DNA of 64,000 nucleotides, taken from positions 1-64,000 of the forward strand of contig JAHEJA010000028.1 in assembly GCA_024639125.1 (NCBI GenBank), in the 5' to 3' direction. Shown here in pieces: positions 34,097 to 45,358 of the stretch. This DNA comes from Paracoccaceae bacterium. Lineage in GTDB: Bacteria; Pseudomonadota; Alphaproteobacteria; Rhodobacterales; Rhodobacteraceae. The translations under genes and the position numbers were made by a program. The first letter of the stretch is position 1, and each line of letters opens with the position of its first letter. The notes beneath the pieces were generated by a model. It had not been told where the DNA came from. It saw only the letters and a program-made list of their open reading frames with translations, and searched no databases.

Positions 34097-35427
34097 TGCT
34101 TTGGAATGCGCTTCAAGAACAAACTGTTATCCTTGGTTGGGATTTCTATATCCCGGTTATCCTTTTCGTGGTGCTCTGCGCCCTTGCGGTTCCCGTTTGG
34201 GCAGCGATTGGCGTTGCCGCCATTTCGATGCTGCTTTTGTCAGGGGACTTGCCCCTTAGCCTCGTAGGTGAAAGCCTCTTTGCAGGCATCGATCACTTTG
34301 CCCTAACGGCGATCCCCTTGTTCATTTTGACCGGAGACGTTTTGGTCCGCACAGGGCTTTCGCGGAAATTCCTTGATGTTGCCGAAGCCCTGACTTGCTG
34401 GGCCAAGGGCGGATTTGGGTCAGCGACTGTTTTGGTTTGCGGAATGTTTTCAGCAATCTCTGGGTCAGATGCGGCTGGTGCCGCTGCTGTGGGTCGCATG
34501 ACCATCGATCGTTTGGTCGAAAGTGGTTATCCGCGTCCCTATGCCTGTGCCTTGGTGGCCGCAGGTGCCTGTACAGGCATCCTTATCCCACCTTCGATTG
34601 CTTACATTGTGATCGGCCTTGTGTTGGGAATATCGGCGTCAACATTGTTCCAAGCGGCACTTATTCCGGGCTTGGCGATCCTTGGATCAATCCTGGCAAC
34701 GAACATCGTGATGAACCGCATTTACGCATTTGAAGGCGGCGGCTTGATCACATGGGGTGAATGGATCCGCAACCTAGGATCATCTGTCAAAAGCGGATGG
34801 TATGCGTTTATTGTTCCGGGTATTATTTTCTACGGTATCTTTTCGGGTCGTTTGACACCAACCGAAGCAGGGGCGACAGCCGTGATTGTGACAATCATGA
34901 TCGGCTTTATCCTTGGTACGCTAAAGTTATCAGATTTCCCAAGCATGTTGATCAGCTCTGCCAAAGTGAATGGTGTGATCCTTCCGATTATCGCGTTCTC
35001 TTTGCCTTTGGCACAAGCCCTCGCCATCATGGGTGTCCCCCAAGGGTTTGTCTATTCCGTCACCTCAATGACCGATAATCCCTATGTCTTGATTTTGATG
35101 ATGATTGGTATCCTAATCGCAGCTGGCTGTGTGATGGAAACAACGCCGAACATCGTTATCCTTGCACCAATTTTGAAACCGCTTGCGGACGAAATCGGCA
35201 TGAACGAAATCCAATTCTGTGTCATGATGATCACTGCATTGGGCGTCGGCTTCATAACCCCTCCTCTTGGACTGAACCTTTTTGTCGTCTCTGGTCTGAC
35301 AGGCGAATCCATCTTGAAAATTGCAGTCTATGCAATTCCATTCGTCCTGTTCATGCTGATTGTCGTACTCTTGATCGCGTTCATTCCTGAACTTTCAACA
35401 ACCCTTCTTCCTGATGTTTATAAATAG
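34096..35427 (+). CDS. TRAP transporter large permease, probable DHPS uptake
   Basis: The 443-residue DctM-type protein has about 12 hydrophobic helices. Family segments include IPLFILTGDVLVRTGLSRKF, CGMFSAISGSDAAGAAAVG, CTGILIPPSIAYIVIG and GFITPPLGLNLFVVSGL. It is the ion-coupled channel of the uptake system and is followed 10 bases later by hpsN, which ties transport to DHPS oxidation in one transcript. Confidence 0.9.
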   Translation: MLWNALQEQTVILGWDFYIPVILFVVLCALAVPVWAAIGVAAISMLLLSGDLPLSLVGESLFAGIDHFALTAIPLFILTGDVLVRTGLSRKFLDVAEALTCWAKGGFGSATVLVCGMFSAISGSDAAGAAAVGRMTIDRLVESGYPRPYACALVAAGACTGILIPPSIAYIVIGLVLGISASTLFQAALIPGLAILGSILATNIVMNRIYAFEGGGLITWGEWIRNLGSSVKSGWYAFIVPGIIFYGIFSGRLTPTEAGATAVIVTIMIGFILGTLKLSDFPSMLISSAKVNGVILPIIAFSLPLAQALAIMGVPQGFVYSVTSMTDNPYVLILMMIGILIAAGCVMETTPNIVILAPILKPLADEIGMNEIQFCVMMITALGVGFITPPLGLNLFVVSGLTGESILKIAVYAIPFVLFMLIVVLLIAFIPELSTTLLPDVYK

Positions 35428-35437
35428 GACTCTCCCG

Positions 35438-36745
35438 ATGGCACGAGAATACCTCAAAAAAGCAACCCTAACGTCACAGTCTAATGCATCCGATGTAACG
35501 GCAACTGTGCAAAATATCTTGAACGATATCGAAGCAGGCGGCGATGCCAAAGCAATGGAATATGCCGCCAAGTTTGACCAATATGACGGAAGCGTTTTGC
35601 TGAGTGATGAAGAAATCAAAGCCGCTATTGCCTTGGTTCCTGCAAAACTAAAAGCTGATATCGATTTTGCGCATGACAACGTAAAACGGTTTGCCCAAGC
35701 TCAGAAAGCAACGCTTAAAGATATCGACGTCGAAATTGTACCGGGCCTTGTTGCGGGTCAGCGTTCAATCCCCGTTAACGCGGCGGGGTGCTATATTCCC
35801 GGTGGTCGTTACAGCCACATTGCGTCGGCGATTATGACTGTGACAACCGCACAGGTTGCCGGATGTAAAAACATTGTTGCCTGCTCACCGCCACGCCCTG
35901 GTGTTGGTGTTGCACCGGCAATCGTTTATGCGGCGCATATTTGCGGGGCGACTAAAATTATGGCAATGGGCGGCGTCCAAGGCGTTGCGGCAATGACATT
36001 TGGTCTATTTGGATTGCCAAAAGCAAACATTCTTGTTGGTCCGGGCAACCAATTTGTTGCCGAAGCCAAGCGCATTCTTTTTGGACGTGTTGGCATTGAT
36101 ATGATTGCAGGTCCAACAGACAGCTTGATTTTGGCGGACAAACACGCCGATGCGGAAATCGTCGCTGTTGATTTGGTTGGTCAAGCCGAGCATGGGTATA
36201 ACTCGCCCGTTTGGTTGGTCACAGATGATCGCGCTTTGGCGGAAAAAGTCATGAACCGCGTTCCTGAATTGATCGAAGAATTACCCGACGTGAACCGCGA
36301 CAACGCGCGGGCCGCATGGCGTGATTATGCCGAAGTGATCCTCTGTGCTGATCGCGAAGAAATGGCAGCGACGTCTGATGACTACGCACCAGAGCATCTT
36401 ACTGTGCAAGCAGAAGATCTTGATTGGTGGTTGAACCGACTAAGCTGCTATGGATCTTTGTTCTTGGGCGAAGAAACAACCGTTGCCTTTGGCGACAAAG
36501 CATCTGGCACGAACCATGTGCTTCCAACATCCGGTGCGGCGTCTTACACAGGCGGTCTATCTGTTCACAAGTACATGAAAATCGTCACATGGCAGCGATC
36601 CACACGCGAAGGCGCAAAACCTATCGCCGAAGCAACCGCACGTATTTCCCGTCTAGAAGGCATGGAAGGCCACGCGCGCACAGCTGATATCCGTTTGCAC
36701 AAATACTTCCCTGACGAAGTATTCGATCTGTCCGCAAATGGCTAA
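35438..36745 (+). CDS. hpsN: Sulfopropanediol (DHPS) 3-dehydrogenase
   Basis: This 435-residue enzyme belongs to the histidinol-dehydrogenase family and matches HpsN by context and length. It should carry out the NAD-dependent four-electron oxidation of (R)-DHPS to (R)-sulfolactate. Visible marks are NAAGCYIPGGRYSH, LVGPGNQFVAEAKR, the zinc-ligand region DLVGQAEHGYNSP and the catalytic pair Glu319-His320 in YAPEHLTV. No histidine-biosynthesis genes adjoin it, whereas suyAB follows, so HisD proper is unlikely. ATG 35438 has AGGA upstream; an ATG at 35414 lies inside dctM. Its last 8 bases overlap the next gene. Confidence 0.88.
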   Translation: MAREYLKKATLTSQSNASDVTATVQNILNDIEAGGDAKAMEYAAKFDQYDGSVLLSDEEIKAAIALVPAKLKADIDFAHDNVKRFAQAQKATLKDIDVEIVPGLVAGQRSIPVNAAGCYIPGGRYSHIASAIMTVTTAQVAGCKNIVACSPPRPGVGVAPAIVYAAHICGATKIMAMGGVQGVAAMTFGLFGLPKANILVGPGNQFVAEAKRILFGRVGIDMIAGPTDSLILADKHADAEIVAVDLVGQAEHGYNSPVWLVTDDRALAEKVMNRVPELIEELPDVNRDNARAAWRDYAEVILCADREEMAATSDDYAPEHLTVQAEDLDWWLNRLSCYGSLFLGEETTVAFGDKASGTNHVLPTSGAASYTGGLSVHKYMKIVTWQRSTREGAKPIAEATARISRLEGMEGHARTADIRLHKYFPDEVFDLSANG

Positions 36746-37508
36746 TGTGTCCGCCATAAATGCGCTGTTCGATCTAAGCGGCAAAACAGCTTTGGTGACC
36801 GGGGCCAGTTCTGGTCTTGGTCGCCAAGCAGCGATTGTTTTGGCGCAAGCGGGGGCAAACGTAGTTGGTATTGCCCGCCGCGCCGATGCGCTTGCCGAAA
36901 CCAAAAAGCTTGTCGGGGATGCCTTTACGGGGATCACCGCAGACTTGGCCAATCGATCCGAATGGGATGGCTTGGTGGATCGGGTTAACCCAATTTATGG
37001 CGCGCCCGATATTTTGGTGCATGCTGCTGGGATCAACACACGCCAAGACGCAGACAGCGTAACGCCCGAAGGATGGGATGTGACACTATCGCTTAACCTA
37101 TCCGCACCGTTCTTTATCAGCCAAGCCTTTGTGCCGTTTATGAAAGCCAAAGGTTGGGGGCGCATTGTGAATTTCGCGTCTCTCCAAAGCTATCGCGCAT
37201 TTACAAGTGGGATATCATATGGCGCCTCAAAAGGCGGGGTCGCACAAATGACCCGTGCGATGGCCGAAGCATGGTCAAAAGACGGGATAACAGCGAACGC
37301 CATTGGGCCCGGATTTTTCCGCACCGAATTGACTGCTGTTGTCTTTGCCGACCCGGAACGCGCCGCACGTAATGCAGCGCAAACCTGTATCGGTCGCAAT
37401 GGTGAACCAGAAGATATGTCAGGACCGCTTTTGTTTCTTGCATCAAACGCATCTGCCTATATCACTGGTCAAATACTTATGGTGGACGGAGGGTTTACCG
37501 CAAAATGA
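36738..37508 (+). CDS. hpsO: SDR-family dehydrogenase, probable DHPS 2-dehydrogenase
   Basis: The 256-residue short-chain dehydrogenase has the cofactor motif TGASSGLG (about residues 22-29), the NAG-equivalent VHAAGINT, catalytic Ser in FASLQSY and the YGASKGG Tyr/Lys pair. HpsO- and HpsP-like enzymes are thought to interconvert DHPS enantiomers through the 2-keto form so that HpsN can use both. It is coupled to hpsN (8-base overlap) and to the zinc dehydrogenase (ATGA overlap). Assignment as HpsO rather than HpsP is by analogy with the Cupriavidus cluster and is tentative. Confidence 0.72.
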   Translation: MANVSAINALFDLSGKTALVTGASSGLGRQAAIVLAQAGANVVGIARRADALAETKKLVGDAFTGITADLANRSEWDGLVDRVNPIYGAPDILVHAAGINTRQDADSVTPEGWDVTLSLNLSAPFFISQAFVPFMKAKGWGRIVNFASLQSYRAFTSGISYGASKGGVAQMTRAMAEAWSKDGITANAIGPGFFRTELTAVVFADPERAARNAAQTCIGRNGEPEDMSGPLLFLASNASAYITGQILMVDGGFTAK

Positions 37509-38497
37509 AAGCTCTGGTTTATACAGGCCCAAAGTCGGTGGAATACCGCGATGCAGTTGATCCAACACCGACCGCTGGCGAAGTCCTAATTCGCATCGAA
37601 AGCGTTGGAATATGCGGATCGGATATGCATGCCTATCTCGGGCACGACGACCGTCGCCCTGCCCCACTTATTCTAGGTCACGAAGCTGCGGGTGTCATCG
37701 TTGGCGGATCGCGCGACGGTGAACGCGTCACGATCAATCCACTGGTCACATGTGGTAACTGTTCTGCCTGTCGCAAAGGGCGGGATAACCTCTGCCCAAC
37801 CCGTCAAATCATTTCTATGCAGCCACGCGAAGGGGCCTTTGCACAGTTTGTGGCCATGCCTGAACGCAACTTGGTCACGGTGCCCGAACACGTCAGTTAT
37901 TCCCAAGCCTCGCTTGCTGAACCGATTGCCTGTGGATGGCACGCTGTGCGCATGGCGCTTGGCATGTCAGATACCACAGCCAGCGATGTTAAAGCCTTGG
38001 TTTTGGGCGGCGGCGCGATTGGCCTTGGGGCGGCGCTAAGCCTTCGGGCGCAGGGTGTTACCTCTGTTACGATAATCGAACCAAACGACAACCGACGCGC
38101 ATTTTTGAATGACGCCTGTGGTCAAACTGCGCAGGCAGCGGCGGCAGATGCCGATATGAACACCTATGACATTATTGTTGATGGTGTCGGCTATGCAGCA
38201 ACGCGGCAAACCGCTTCGGCAGCCGCGCGTCCCGGTGGCGTCATTGCCCATATCGGCTTGGGACAAGCCACCGATGGATTGGATATCCGTCGTTTAACAC
38301 TACAAGAAATCACCTTTTTTGGCACGTATACCTATACAGCCGAAGACTTCCGCCAGACGGCTCAAGCCATTTTTGACGGGGCCCTTGGCCCGCTTGATTG
38401 GTTTGAAGAGCGCGCCTTGGCAGATGGGCAACTCGCTTTCCAAGATATTTTAAATGGACGCGTTGCCAGCCCCAAACTGATCCTTAAACCAAACTGA
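37505..38497 (+). CDS. hpsP: Zinc-dependent dehydrogenase, probable DHPS 2-dehydrogenase
   Basis: The 330-residue medium-chain dehydrogenase has catalytic zinc ligands in GICGSDMHAY and GHEAAGV, the structural zinc site CGNCSACRKGRDNLC, and the Rossmann motif VLGGGAIGLGAA. The sorbitol/threonine-dehydrogenase-like architecture suits a polyol-like substrate. With the SDR it would racemise DHPS through the 2-keto compound. The stop is 12 bases before suyA. Which of the two dehydrogenases acts on which enantiomer cannot be told from sequence. Confidence 0.72.
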   Translation: MKALVYTGPKSVEYRDAVDPTPTAGEVLIRIESVGICGSDMHAYLGHDDRRPAPLILGHEAAGVIVGGSRDGERVTINPLVTCGNCSACRKGRDNLCPTRQIISMQPREGAFAQFVAMPERNLVTVPEHVSYSQASLAEPIACGWHAVRMALGMSDTTASDVKALVLGGGAIGLGAALSLRAQGVTSVTIIEPNDNRRAFLNDACGQTAQAAAADADMNTYDIIVDGVGYAATRQTASAAARPGGVIAHIGLGQATDGLDIRRLTLQEITFFGTYTYTAEDFRQTAQAIFDGALGPLDWFEERALADGQLAFQDILNGRVASPKLILKPN

Positions 38498-38508
38498 TGG
38501 AGCCTAAT

Positions 38509-38826
38509 ATGTCAGAAAATCCGCATCTCCCTAATATACCAGAAACGCCACATCTATTAGTGCATGAGCATGCAGATAACGTTGGTGTTGTTGTTGTCGA
38601 AGGCCTAACCGCCGGCACCGAAATGCTGGTCTGCGTCACGCACGACAATTCAACCTTTCGTCTAACCGCTGGTGCAGATGTCACAATCGGTCACAAAATC
38701 GCACTCAAAGATCTAAAAGACGGTGATACAGCCATCAAGTATGGCGAAGACATCGGCAAAATCATCGCGGACATCGAAAAAGGTGCGCATGTCCACACAC
38801 ACAATTGCAAAACAAAGCGCTGGTAA
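38509..38826 (+). CDS. suyA: (R)-sulfolactate sulfo-lyase, small subunit
   Basis: The 105-residue SAF-domain protein matches the small subunit of the altronate dehydratase/sulfolactate sulfo-lyase family: HEHADNVGVVVVEGL, the SAF-like VTIGHKIALKDLKDGDTAIK and the tail HVHTHNCKTKRW. SuyAB splits (R)-sulfolactate into pyruvate and sulfite in the cytoplasm. ATG 38509 has GGAG at good spacing, while ATG 38497 overlaps the previous stop. A UxaA-type altronate dehydratase is normally one fused chain, so the split pair supports SuyAB. Confidence 0.9.
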   Translation: MSENPHLPNIPETPHLLVHEHADNVGVVVVEGLTAGTEMLVCVTHDNSTFRLTAGADVTIGHKIALKDLKDGDTAIKYGEDIGKIIADIEKGAHVHTHNCKTKRW

Positions 38827-38838
38827 GGAGATAATTCC

Positions 38839-40020
38839 ATGGCTTCTAAATATTCAAATATGACAGTCAAAGCCTTCCGCCGCGAAAACGGCCGTGTTGG
38901 TGTGCGTAACCACGTTGTTATTCTTCCGGTTGACGATATTTCAAACGCGGCCTGTGAAGCGGTTGCAAACAACGTAAAAGGCACTTTGGCTATTCCTCAC
39001 GCCTATGGTCGTCTTCAGTTTGGCGAAGACCTTGATTTGCATTTCCGCACAATGATCGGCACAGGCGCAAACCCGAACGTCGCAGCTGTTGTCGTTATCG
39101 GCATCGAGCCAGGCTGGACCAAGCGCATCGCCGACGGTATCCGCGCAACAGGTAAACCCGTAGCGGAATTTTCAATCGAGCAAAACGGTGACTTTGAAAC
39201 CATCCGTCGCGCAAGCTGGGCTGCCAAAGATTTCGTTCACATGACATCTGAATACCAACGCGAAGAATGTTCAATCTCTGAGCTATGGGTTTCAACCAAA
39301 TGCGGTGAGTCCGATACAACAACAGGTCTTGGGTCTTGCCCAACTGTTGGCAACATGTACGACAAACTGCTTCCCGAAGGGATCACAGGTTTCTTTGGTG
39401 AAACGTCTGAAATCACAGGCGCAGAACACATCTGTAAAGAACGCGCAATCAACGCAGAAGTTGGCGAGCGCTGGTACAAAATGTGGAAAGCATACCAAGA
39501 TGACGTTATCTTTGCACACCAAACAGACGATCTTTCAGATAGCCAACCAACCAAAGGCAACATCGAAGGTGGCTTGACCACAATCGAAGAAAAAGCCTTG
39601 GGCAACCTAGAGAAAATCGGTCGTACATCCAAGTTCATCGACATTCTTGAACCAGCAGAAGCGCCAAAATCTGGCAACGGTCTATACTTTATGGACAGCT
39701 CCTCTGCGGCGGCGGAATGCGTAACATTGATGGCAGCGGGTGGTGCGGTGATCCACACTTTCCCAACTGGTCAAGGTAACGTTGTCGGGAACCCAATCGT
39801 TCCTGTTATCAAAATCACCGCGAACCCACGCACAGTACGTACAATGAACGAACACGTTGATGTGGACGTTTCTGGTATTTTGCGTCGCGAGATGACAATC
39901 GACGAAGCCGGTGATGCATTGATCGAAATGATCACACGCACAGCCAATGGCCGTAACACAGCAGCAGAAGCTCTTGGTCACCGCGAATTCTCGATGACCA
40001 AACTTTATCGCTCTGCATAA
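38839..40020 (+). CDS. suyB: (R)-sulfolactate sulfo-lyase, large subunit
   Basis: The 393-residue UxaA-family protein contains the family segments [39 protein letters not shown] and [19 protein letters not shown]; conserved Cys such as those in TKCG are likely metal ligands. With SuyA it cleaves the C-S bond of sulfolactate. The RBS AAGGAGATAATTCC lies 12 bases after suyA. A strong Rho-independent terminator follows directly, marking the end of the main DHPS transcript. Confidence 0.9.
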   Translation: MASKYSNMTVKAFRRENGRVGVRNHVVILPVDDISNAACEAVANNVKGTLAIPHAYGRLQFGEDLDLHFRTMIGTGANPNVAAVVVIGIEPGWTKRIADGIRATGKPVAEFSIEQNGDFETIRRASWAAKDFVHMTSEYQREECSISELWVSTKCGESDTTTGLGSCPTVGNMYDKLLPEGITGFFGETSEITGAEHICKERAINAEVGERWYKMWKAYQDDVIFAHQTDDLSDSQPTKGNIEGGLTTIEEKALGNLEKIGRTSKFIDILEPAEAPKSGNGLYFMDSSSAAAECVTLMAAGGAVIHTFPTGQGNVVGNPIVPVIKITANPRTVRTMNEHVDVDVSGILRREMTIDEAGDALIEMITRTANGRNTAAEALGHREFSMTKLYRSA

Positions 40021-40030
40021 GGTAGGACAA

Positions 40031-40064
40031 GGCAGCATCCAGCATTGGGTGCTGCCGCTTTTTT
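40031..40064 (+). terminator. Rho-independent terminator after suyB
   Basis: GGCAGCATCC / GGGTGCTGCC (10-bp stem with one G-T) around AGCATT, then GCTTTTTT. The ATG of the next gene is only 4 bases past the T-run, so the downstream pair depends on readthrough or an undetected promoter. Confidence 0.9.
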
Positions 40065-40067
40065 GAT

Positions 40068-41078
40068 ATGACGGATACTGTTACCCTTTCGTTGGATGAT
40101 GCGACGTCATTAATCCAAAATGCTTTTGTCGCTTTGGGCGTTGACCAAACGGCATCGCTCTCTGTCGCCCGTGCTTTGGTCGAAGCCGAAGCAGACGGTC
40201 AAGTTGGACATGGGTTTTCCCGTCTTTCCGACTATATGGCCCAAGTTAAATCTGGCAAAATCAACAATGCCGCGAACATCACAACCAAGGCCGTTTATCC
40301 CGCCGCGCTTTTGACAGATGCGGATTGTGGATTTGCTTATGCGGCCATTGATCAAGCCATTGAACAAGGCATCACAGCCGCGCATACCTATGGTATTGCT
40401 GCCATGGCCATCGGAAATTCGCACCATTGCGGGTCACTTTCTATTCATGTTGAGAAAATAGCCAAAGCGGGTCTGATCGGGTTTATGGTCACAAATGCCC
40501 CCTCTGCGATTGCGCCTTGGGGTGGCACCAAACCCCTGTTTGGCACGAATCCAATTGCCTTTGCTGTACCGCGCCAAGGGCAAAATCCACTGGTGATTGA
40601 TATGTCGCTGTCTGTGGTTGCCCGCGGTAAAATCATGCATGCCGCCAAAACGGGGCAACCCATCCCCGAAGGCTGGGCCTTGGATTTGGATGGCAATGCG
40701 ACCACCAATCCCCAAGACGCCCTAAAAGGCACAATGGTTCCCGTAGGCGGACCCAAGGGAACGGCTTTGGCGCTTATGGTGGAAATTCTTTCTGCCTCGA
40801 TGACTGGGGCGAATTTCAGCTTTGAAGCCAGCTCTTTCTTTACCCCCGAAGGGCCATCGCCACGGATCGGGCATTACATCATCGCGATGAAGCCTGCCGA
40901 AGCGGAAACAAATTTTGCCCATCGTTTAGAAGTCTTGTTGTCAGAAATCGTATCCCAAGACGGGGCGCGATTGCCCGGAATGCGTCGTTTTGAAAAACGC
41001 GCGGACGCAGAACAACATGGTATCACCATACCGAAATCATATGTGGATTTGGCGCAGAGCATTGTGACTGCACCCTAA
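40068..41078 (+). CDS. comC: Sulfolactate dehydrogenase, ComC type (malate/lactate dehydrogenase 2 family)
   Basis: The 336-residue protein belongs to the type-2 malate/L-lactate dehydrogenase family, distinct from Rossmann MDH. Family marks are EADGQVGHGFSRL, IGNSHHCGSLSIH, NPIAFAVPRQG and GPKGTALALMVEILS. Its homologue ComC is an (R)-sulfolactate dehydrogenase interconverting sulfolactate and sulfopyruvate. Set between suyB and suyZ, that role fits well; ordinary malate or ureidoglycolate dehydrogenase is the alternative. ATG 40068 has no recognisable RBS because it directly follows a terminator T-run, so translation may be inefficient. Confidence 0.75.
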   Translation: MTDTVTLSLDDATSLIQNAFVALGVDQTASLSVARALVEAEADGQVGHGFSRLSDYMAQVKSGKINNAANITTKAVYPAALLTDADCGFAYAAIDQAIEQGITAAHTYGIAAMAIGNSHHCGSLSIHVEKIAKAGLIGFMVTNAPSAIAPWGGTKPLFGTNPIAFAVPRQGQNPLVIDMSLSVVARGKIMHAAKTGQPIPEGWALDLDGNATTNPQDALKGTMVPVGGPKGTALALMVEILSASMTGANFSFEASSFFTPEGPSPRIGHYIIAMKPAEAETNFAHRLEVLLSEIVSQDGARLPGMRRFEKRADAEQHGITIPKSYVDLAQSIVTAP

Positions 41079-41115
41079 ATTCATTCCCTAACTCAAAACG
41101 AAAGGCTGAAAAGCT

Positions 41116-42117
41116 GTGTTAACGTCTTATCGCGCGCAGGCGTCGCTCTTGTTTCCAGGAGTCTTGGTGTCTTTGATCGTCGCGCTCTCGGCACAATTTG
41201 TAGCCGATCATTACGGAGCACCAGCCATGTTGATGGCGCTGCTCTTTGGAATTTCGCTAAACTTTCTATCCGCCGAAGGCAAAACCGTCCAGGGTATCCA
41301 ATTCTGTGCGCGCACCGTTTTGCGTATTGGCGTTGCTCTCTTGGGGTTGCGCATCAGTGTTGCGATGATCTCTGACCTTGGGGTTCCCTTGGTCATGTTG
41401 GTGATCGCTGGCGTGGTCGCGACCATAGGAATCGGGCTATTGGTTGGCCCGCGTTTGGGTCACGGGCCGCGATTTTCATTTTTGACGGCGGGATCTGTGG
41501 CAATTTGTGGCGCCTCTGCTGCCATGGCGATTGCCGCCATTTTGCCCAAAGATGAACGCAGTGAACAAAGGCTGGTCTTTACCGTTGTTGGCGTCACCCT
41601 GTTGTCAACGATCGCAATGATCCTTTATCCAATTTTAGCCAGCTCCCTTGCCATGGATGACACCCAAACTGGCATATTCTTGGGCGCAACAATCCATGAC
41701 GTCGCCCAAGTGGTTGGTGCTGGATTTTCCGTATCCGAGTCAACAGGTGAAACCGCGACGTTGATCAAACTGTTTCGCGTGGCAATGTTGGCCCCCGTTG
41801 TGGTGATCGCAACCATGGTCATCCGCATGAACGTCAAAACAGAAGGCGACATGAAACAACCGCCGGTCTTGCCGTTTTTTGTGGTTGGATTTGTGGCGCT
41901 TGCGGCGTTGAATTCTATTGTCGCCTTGCCAGAGTTCGTCACCACAACCGCTGGCACATTGTCGCGTTGGGCATTGCTCACATCCATTGCTGCGGTTGGT
42001 ATGAAGACCAGCATCAAAGACGTCGCTCAAGTCGGCGGCGCGGCGATTGCGTTGATTGTTGTGGAAACTGTGTTTTTGGCTGGCTTTATCTTGATTGGTT
42101 TGGAACTTCTTCTTTAA
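41116..42117 (+). CDS. suyZ: Putative sulfite/sulfate exporter, YeiH/UPF0324 family
   Basis: The 333-residue inner-membrane protein has about ten hydrophobic helices and UPF0324 motifs: ARTVLRIGVALLGLRIS, GSVAICGASAAMAIAAI and GATIHDVAQVVGAGFSVSE. In organosulfonate clusters such proteins (SuyZ) are proposed to export the sulfite or sulfate released by sulfo-lyase. It begins at GTG 41116 with AAAGG somewhat far upstream. No sulfite dehydrogenase (SorA/SoeABC) is in the window, so the exporter may handle sulfite, or oxidation may be encoded elsewhere. Confidence 0.8.
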   Translation: MLTSYRAQASLLFPGVLVSLIVALSAQFVADHYGAPAMLMALLFGISLNFLSAEGKTVQGIQFCARTVLRIGVALLGLRISVAMISDLGVPLVMLVIAGVVATIGIGLLVGPRLGHGPRFSFLTAGSVAICGASAAMAIAAILPKDERSEQRLVFTVVGVTLLSTIAMILYPILASSLAMDDTQTGIFLGATIHDVAQVVGAGFSVSESTGETATLIKLFRVAMLAPVVVIATMVIRMNVKTEGDMKQPPVLPFFVVGFVALAALNSIVALPEFVTTTAGTLSRWALLTSIAAVGMKTSIKDVAQVGGAAIALIVVETVFLAGFILIGLELLL

Positions 42118-42141
42118 CCCATCACACCAGAACCAGATAAT

Positions 42142-42174
42142 AAAGGGTGCGGCGAAAACCGCACCCTTTTTGTT
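42142..42174. terminator. Bidirectional terminator between suyZ and katG
   Basis: AAAGGGTGCGG / CCGCACCCTTT, an 11-bp stem with loop CGAAAA, followed on the plus strand by TTG TTATTT after T-rich stem ends and on the minus strand by TTTATTAT. It lies between convergent stops at 42117 and 42177. Confidence 0.88.
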
Positions 42175-42176
42175 AT

Positions 42177-44423
<2,247 letters not shown>

Positions 44424-44457
44424 TCATAATTGCTATTTGTATTAATTTATATTTTTG

Positions 44458-44472
44458 ATAAGAAATACTTAT
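44458..44472. promoter_or_regulatory. Inverted repeat at the oxyR start
   Basis: ATAAG-AAATA-CTTAT, a LysR-type dyad overlapping the oxyR start codon in the 131-bp katG/oxyR divergent region. It may serve autorepression. I cannot align a full four-part OxyR consensus with confidence. Confidence 0.4.
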
Positions 44473-45358
44473 GATAAACATCACTCTAAAACAAATGCGT
44501 TATTTCGCGACCCTATGTCGTTTGGGGCATTTCGGGCATGCCGCTGATATCTCAGCAATTTCCCAGCCAGCGTTGTCCATGCAAATCAAAAAACTAGAAG
44601 AAGAGCTGGGCACGCCCCTTATCGAACGCAGTGCAAAATCGTTTATTTTAACGCGGTTTGGTCATGAATTTCTGACCCAATGTCACAAAATCTTGGGCGA
44701 TGTGGATACGATTGAATTAATGGCCCGCGCGGCCCAACACCAAGAGATCGCAGCGCTCAACCTAGGCATTATCCCAACAATCGCGCCCTATCTACTGCCC
44801 CAGGTGTTGACGACTTTGGCACATCACCATCCAGAATTAGACATAAAAGTGCGTGAATCGCAGACCACTAATCTGGTAAAAGACATTCATGATGGCACTC
44901 TCGACATCGCGGTTTTGGCGCTTCCTCTTGGGGATCAACACCTAGAAGAAACGCTTATGTTCCAAGAAGACTTTGTTTTGGTGCGCCCAGTGCATGCCAA
45001 AAACATGCCCATCCCGGCACCCAGCTCATTTGCCAAATTACCTTGGTTGCTTCTGGAAGAAGGCCATTGCTTTCGCGATCAAGCCCTTGCCTTCTGTCAG
45101 CCAGATGTCAACGAACGCCGCCGCCATGATGCCAGCTCACTGTCAACTCTGGTGCAAATGGTCCAAGCGGATTTGGGCATCACGCTTATTCCCGAAATGG
45201 CGATCGACTTGGAAACCAGATCGACCACAGTTGATATCGTGCGCTTTGACACCGACACACCCAAGCGTGATATCGGGGTCATTTGGCGGAAATCGTCTCC
45301 CTTGGCTCACTCCTTTGCCAAAATCACCGAAACCCTGAGCACCGCAATGCAGCGTTAA
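44471..45358 (+). CDS. oxyR: Hydrogen peroxide-sensing regulator OxyR
   Basis: The 295-residue LysR-type regulator has the N-terminal helix-turn-helix (LGHFGHAADISAISQPALS) and the diagnostic redox segment LLEEGHCFRDQALAFC, with Cys200 and Cys209 corresponding to the peroxide-sensing pair of OxyR. The divergent katG is its expected target. The RBS is weak, consistent with low-level autoregulated synthesis. The 3' end overlaps the convergent SDR gene by 4 bases. Confidence 0.93.
   Translation: MINITLKQMRYFATLCRLGHFGHAADISAISQPALSMQIKKLEEELGTPLIERSAKSFILTRFGHEFLTQCHKILGDVDTIELMARAAQHQEIAALNLGIIPTIAPYLLPQVLTTLAHHHPELDIKVRESQTTNLVKDIHDGTLDIAVLALPLGDQHLEETLMFQEDFVLVRPVHAKNMPIPAPSSFAKLPWLLLEEGHCFRDQALAFCQPDVNERRRHDASSLSTLVQMVQADLGITLIPEMAIDLETRSTTVDIVRFDTDTPKRDIGVIWRKSSPLAHSFAKITETLSTAMQR

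Noticed and set aside
35438-36745. Histidinol dehydrogenase hisD of histidine synthesis
   Set aside because: No his genes nearby; position between TRAP genes and suyAB fits sulfopropanediol dehydrogenase HpsN.
38509-40020. Altronate dehydratase (UxaA) for hexuronate breakdown
   Set aside because: Split small and large subunits in a sulfonate context with a SuyZ-like exporter favour sulfolactate sulfo-lyase.
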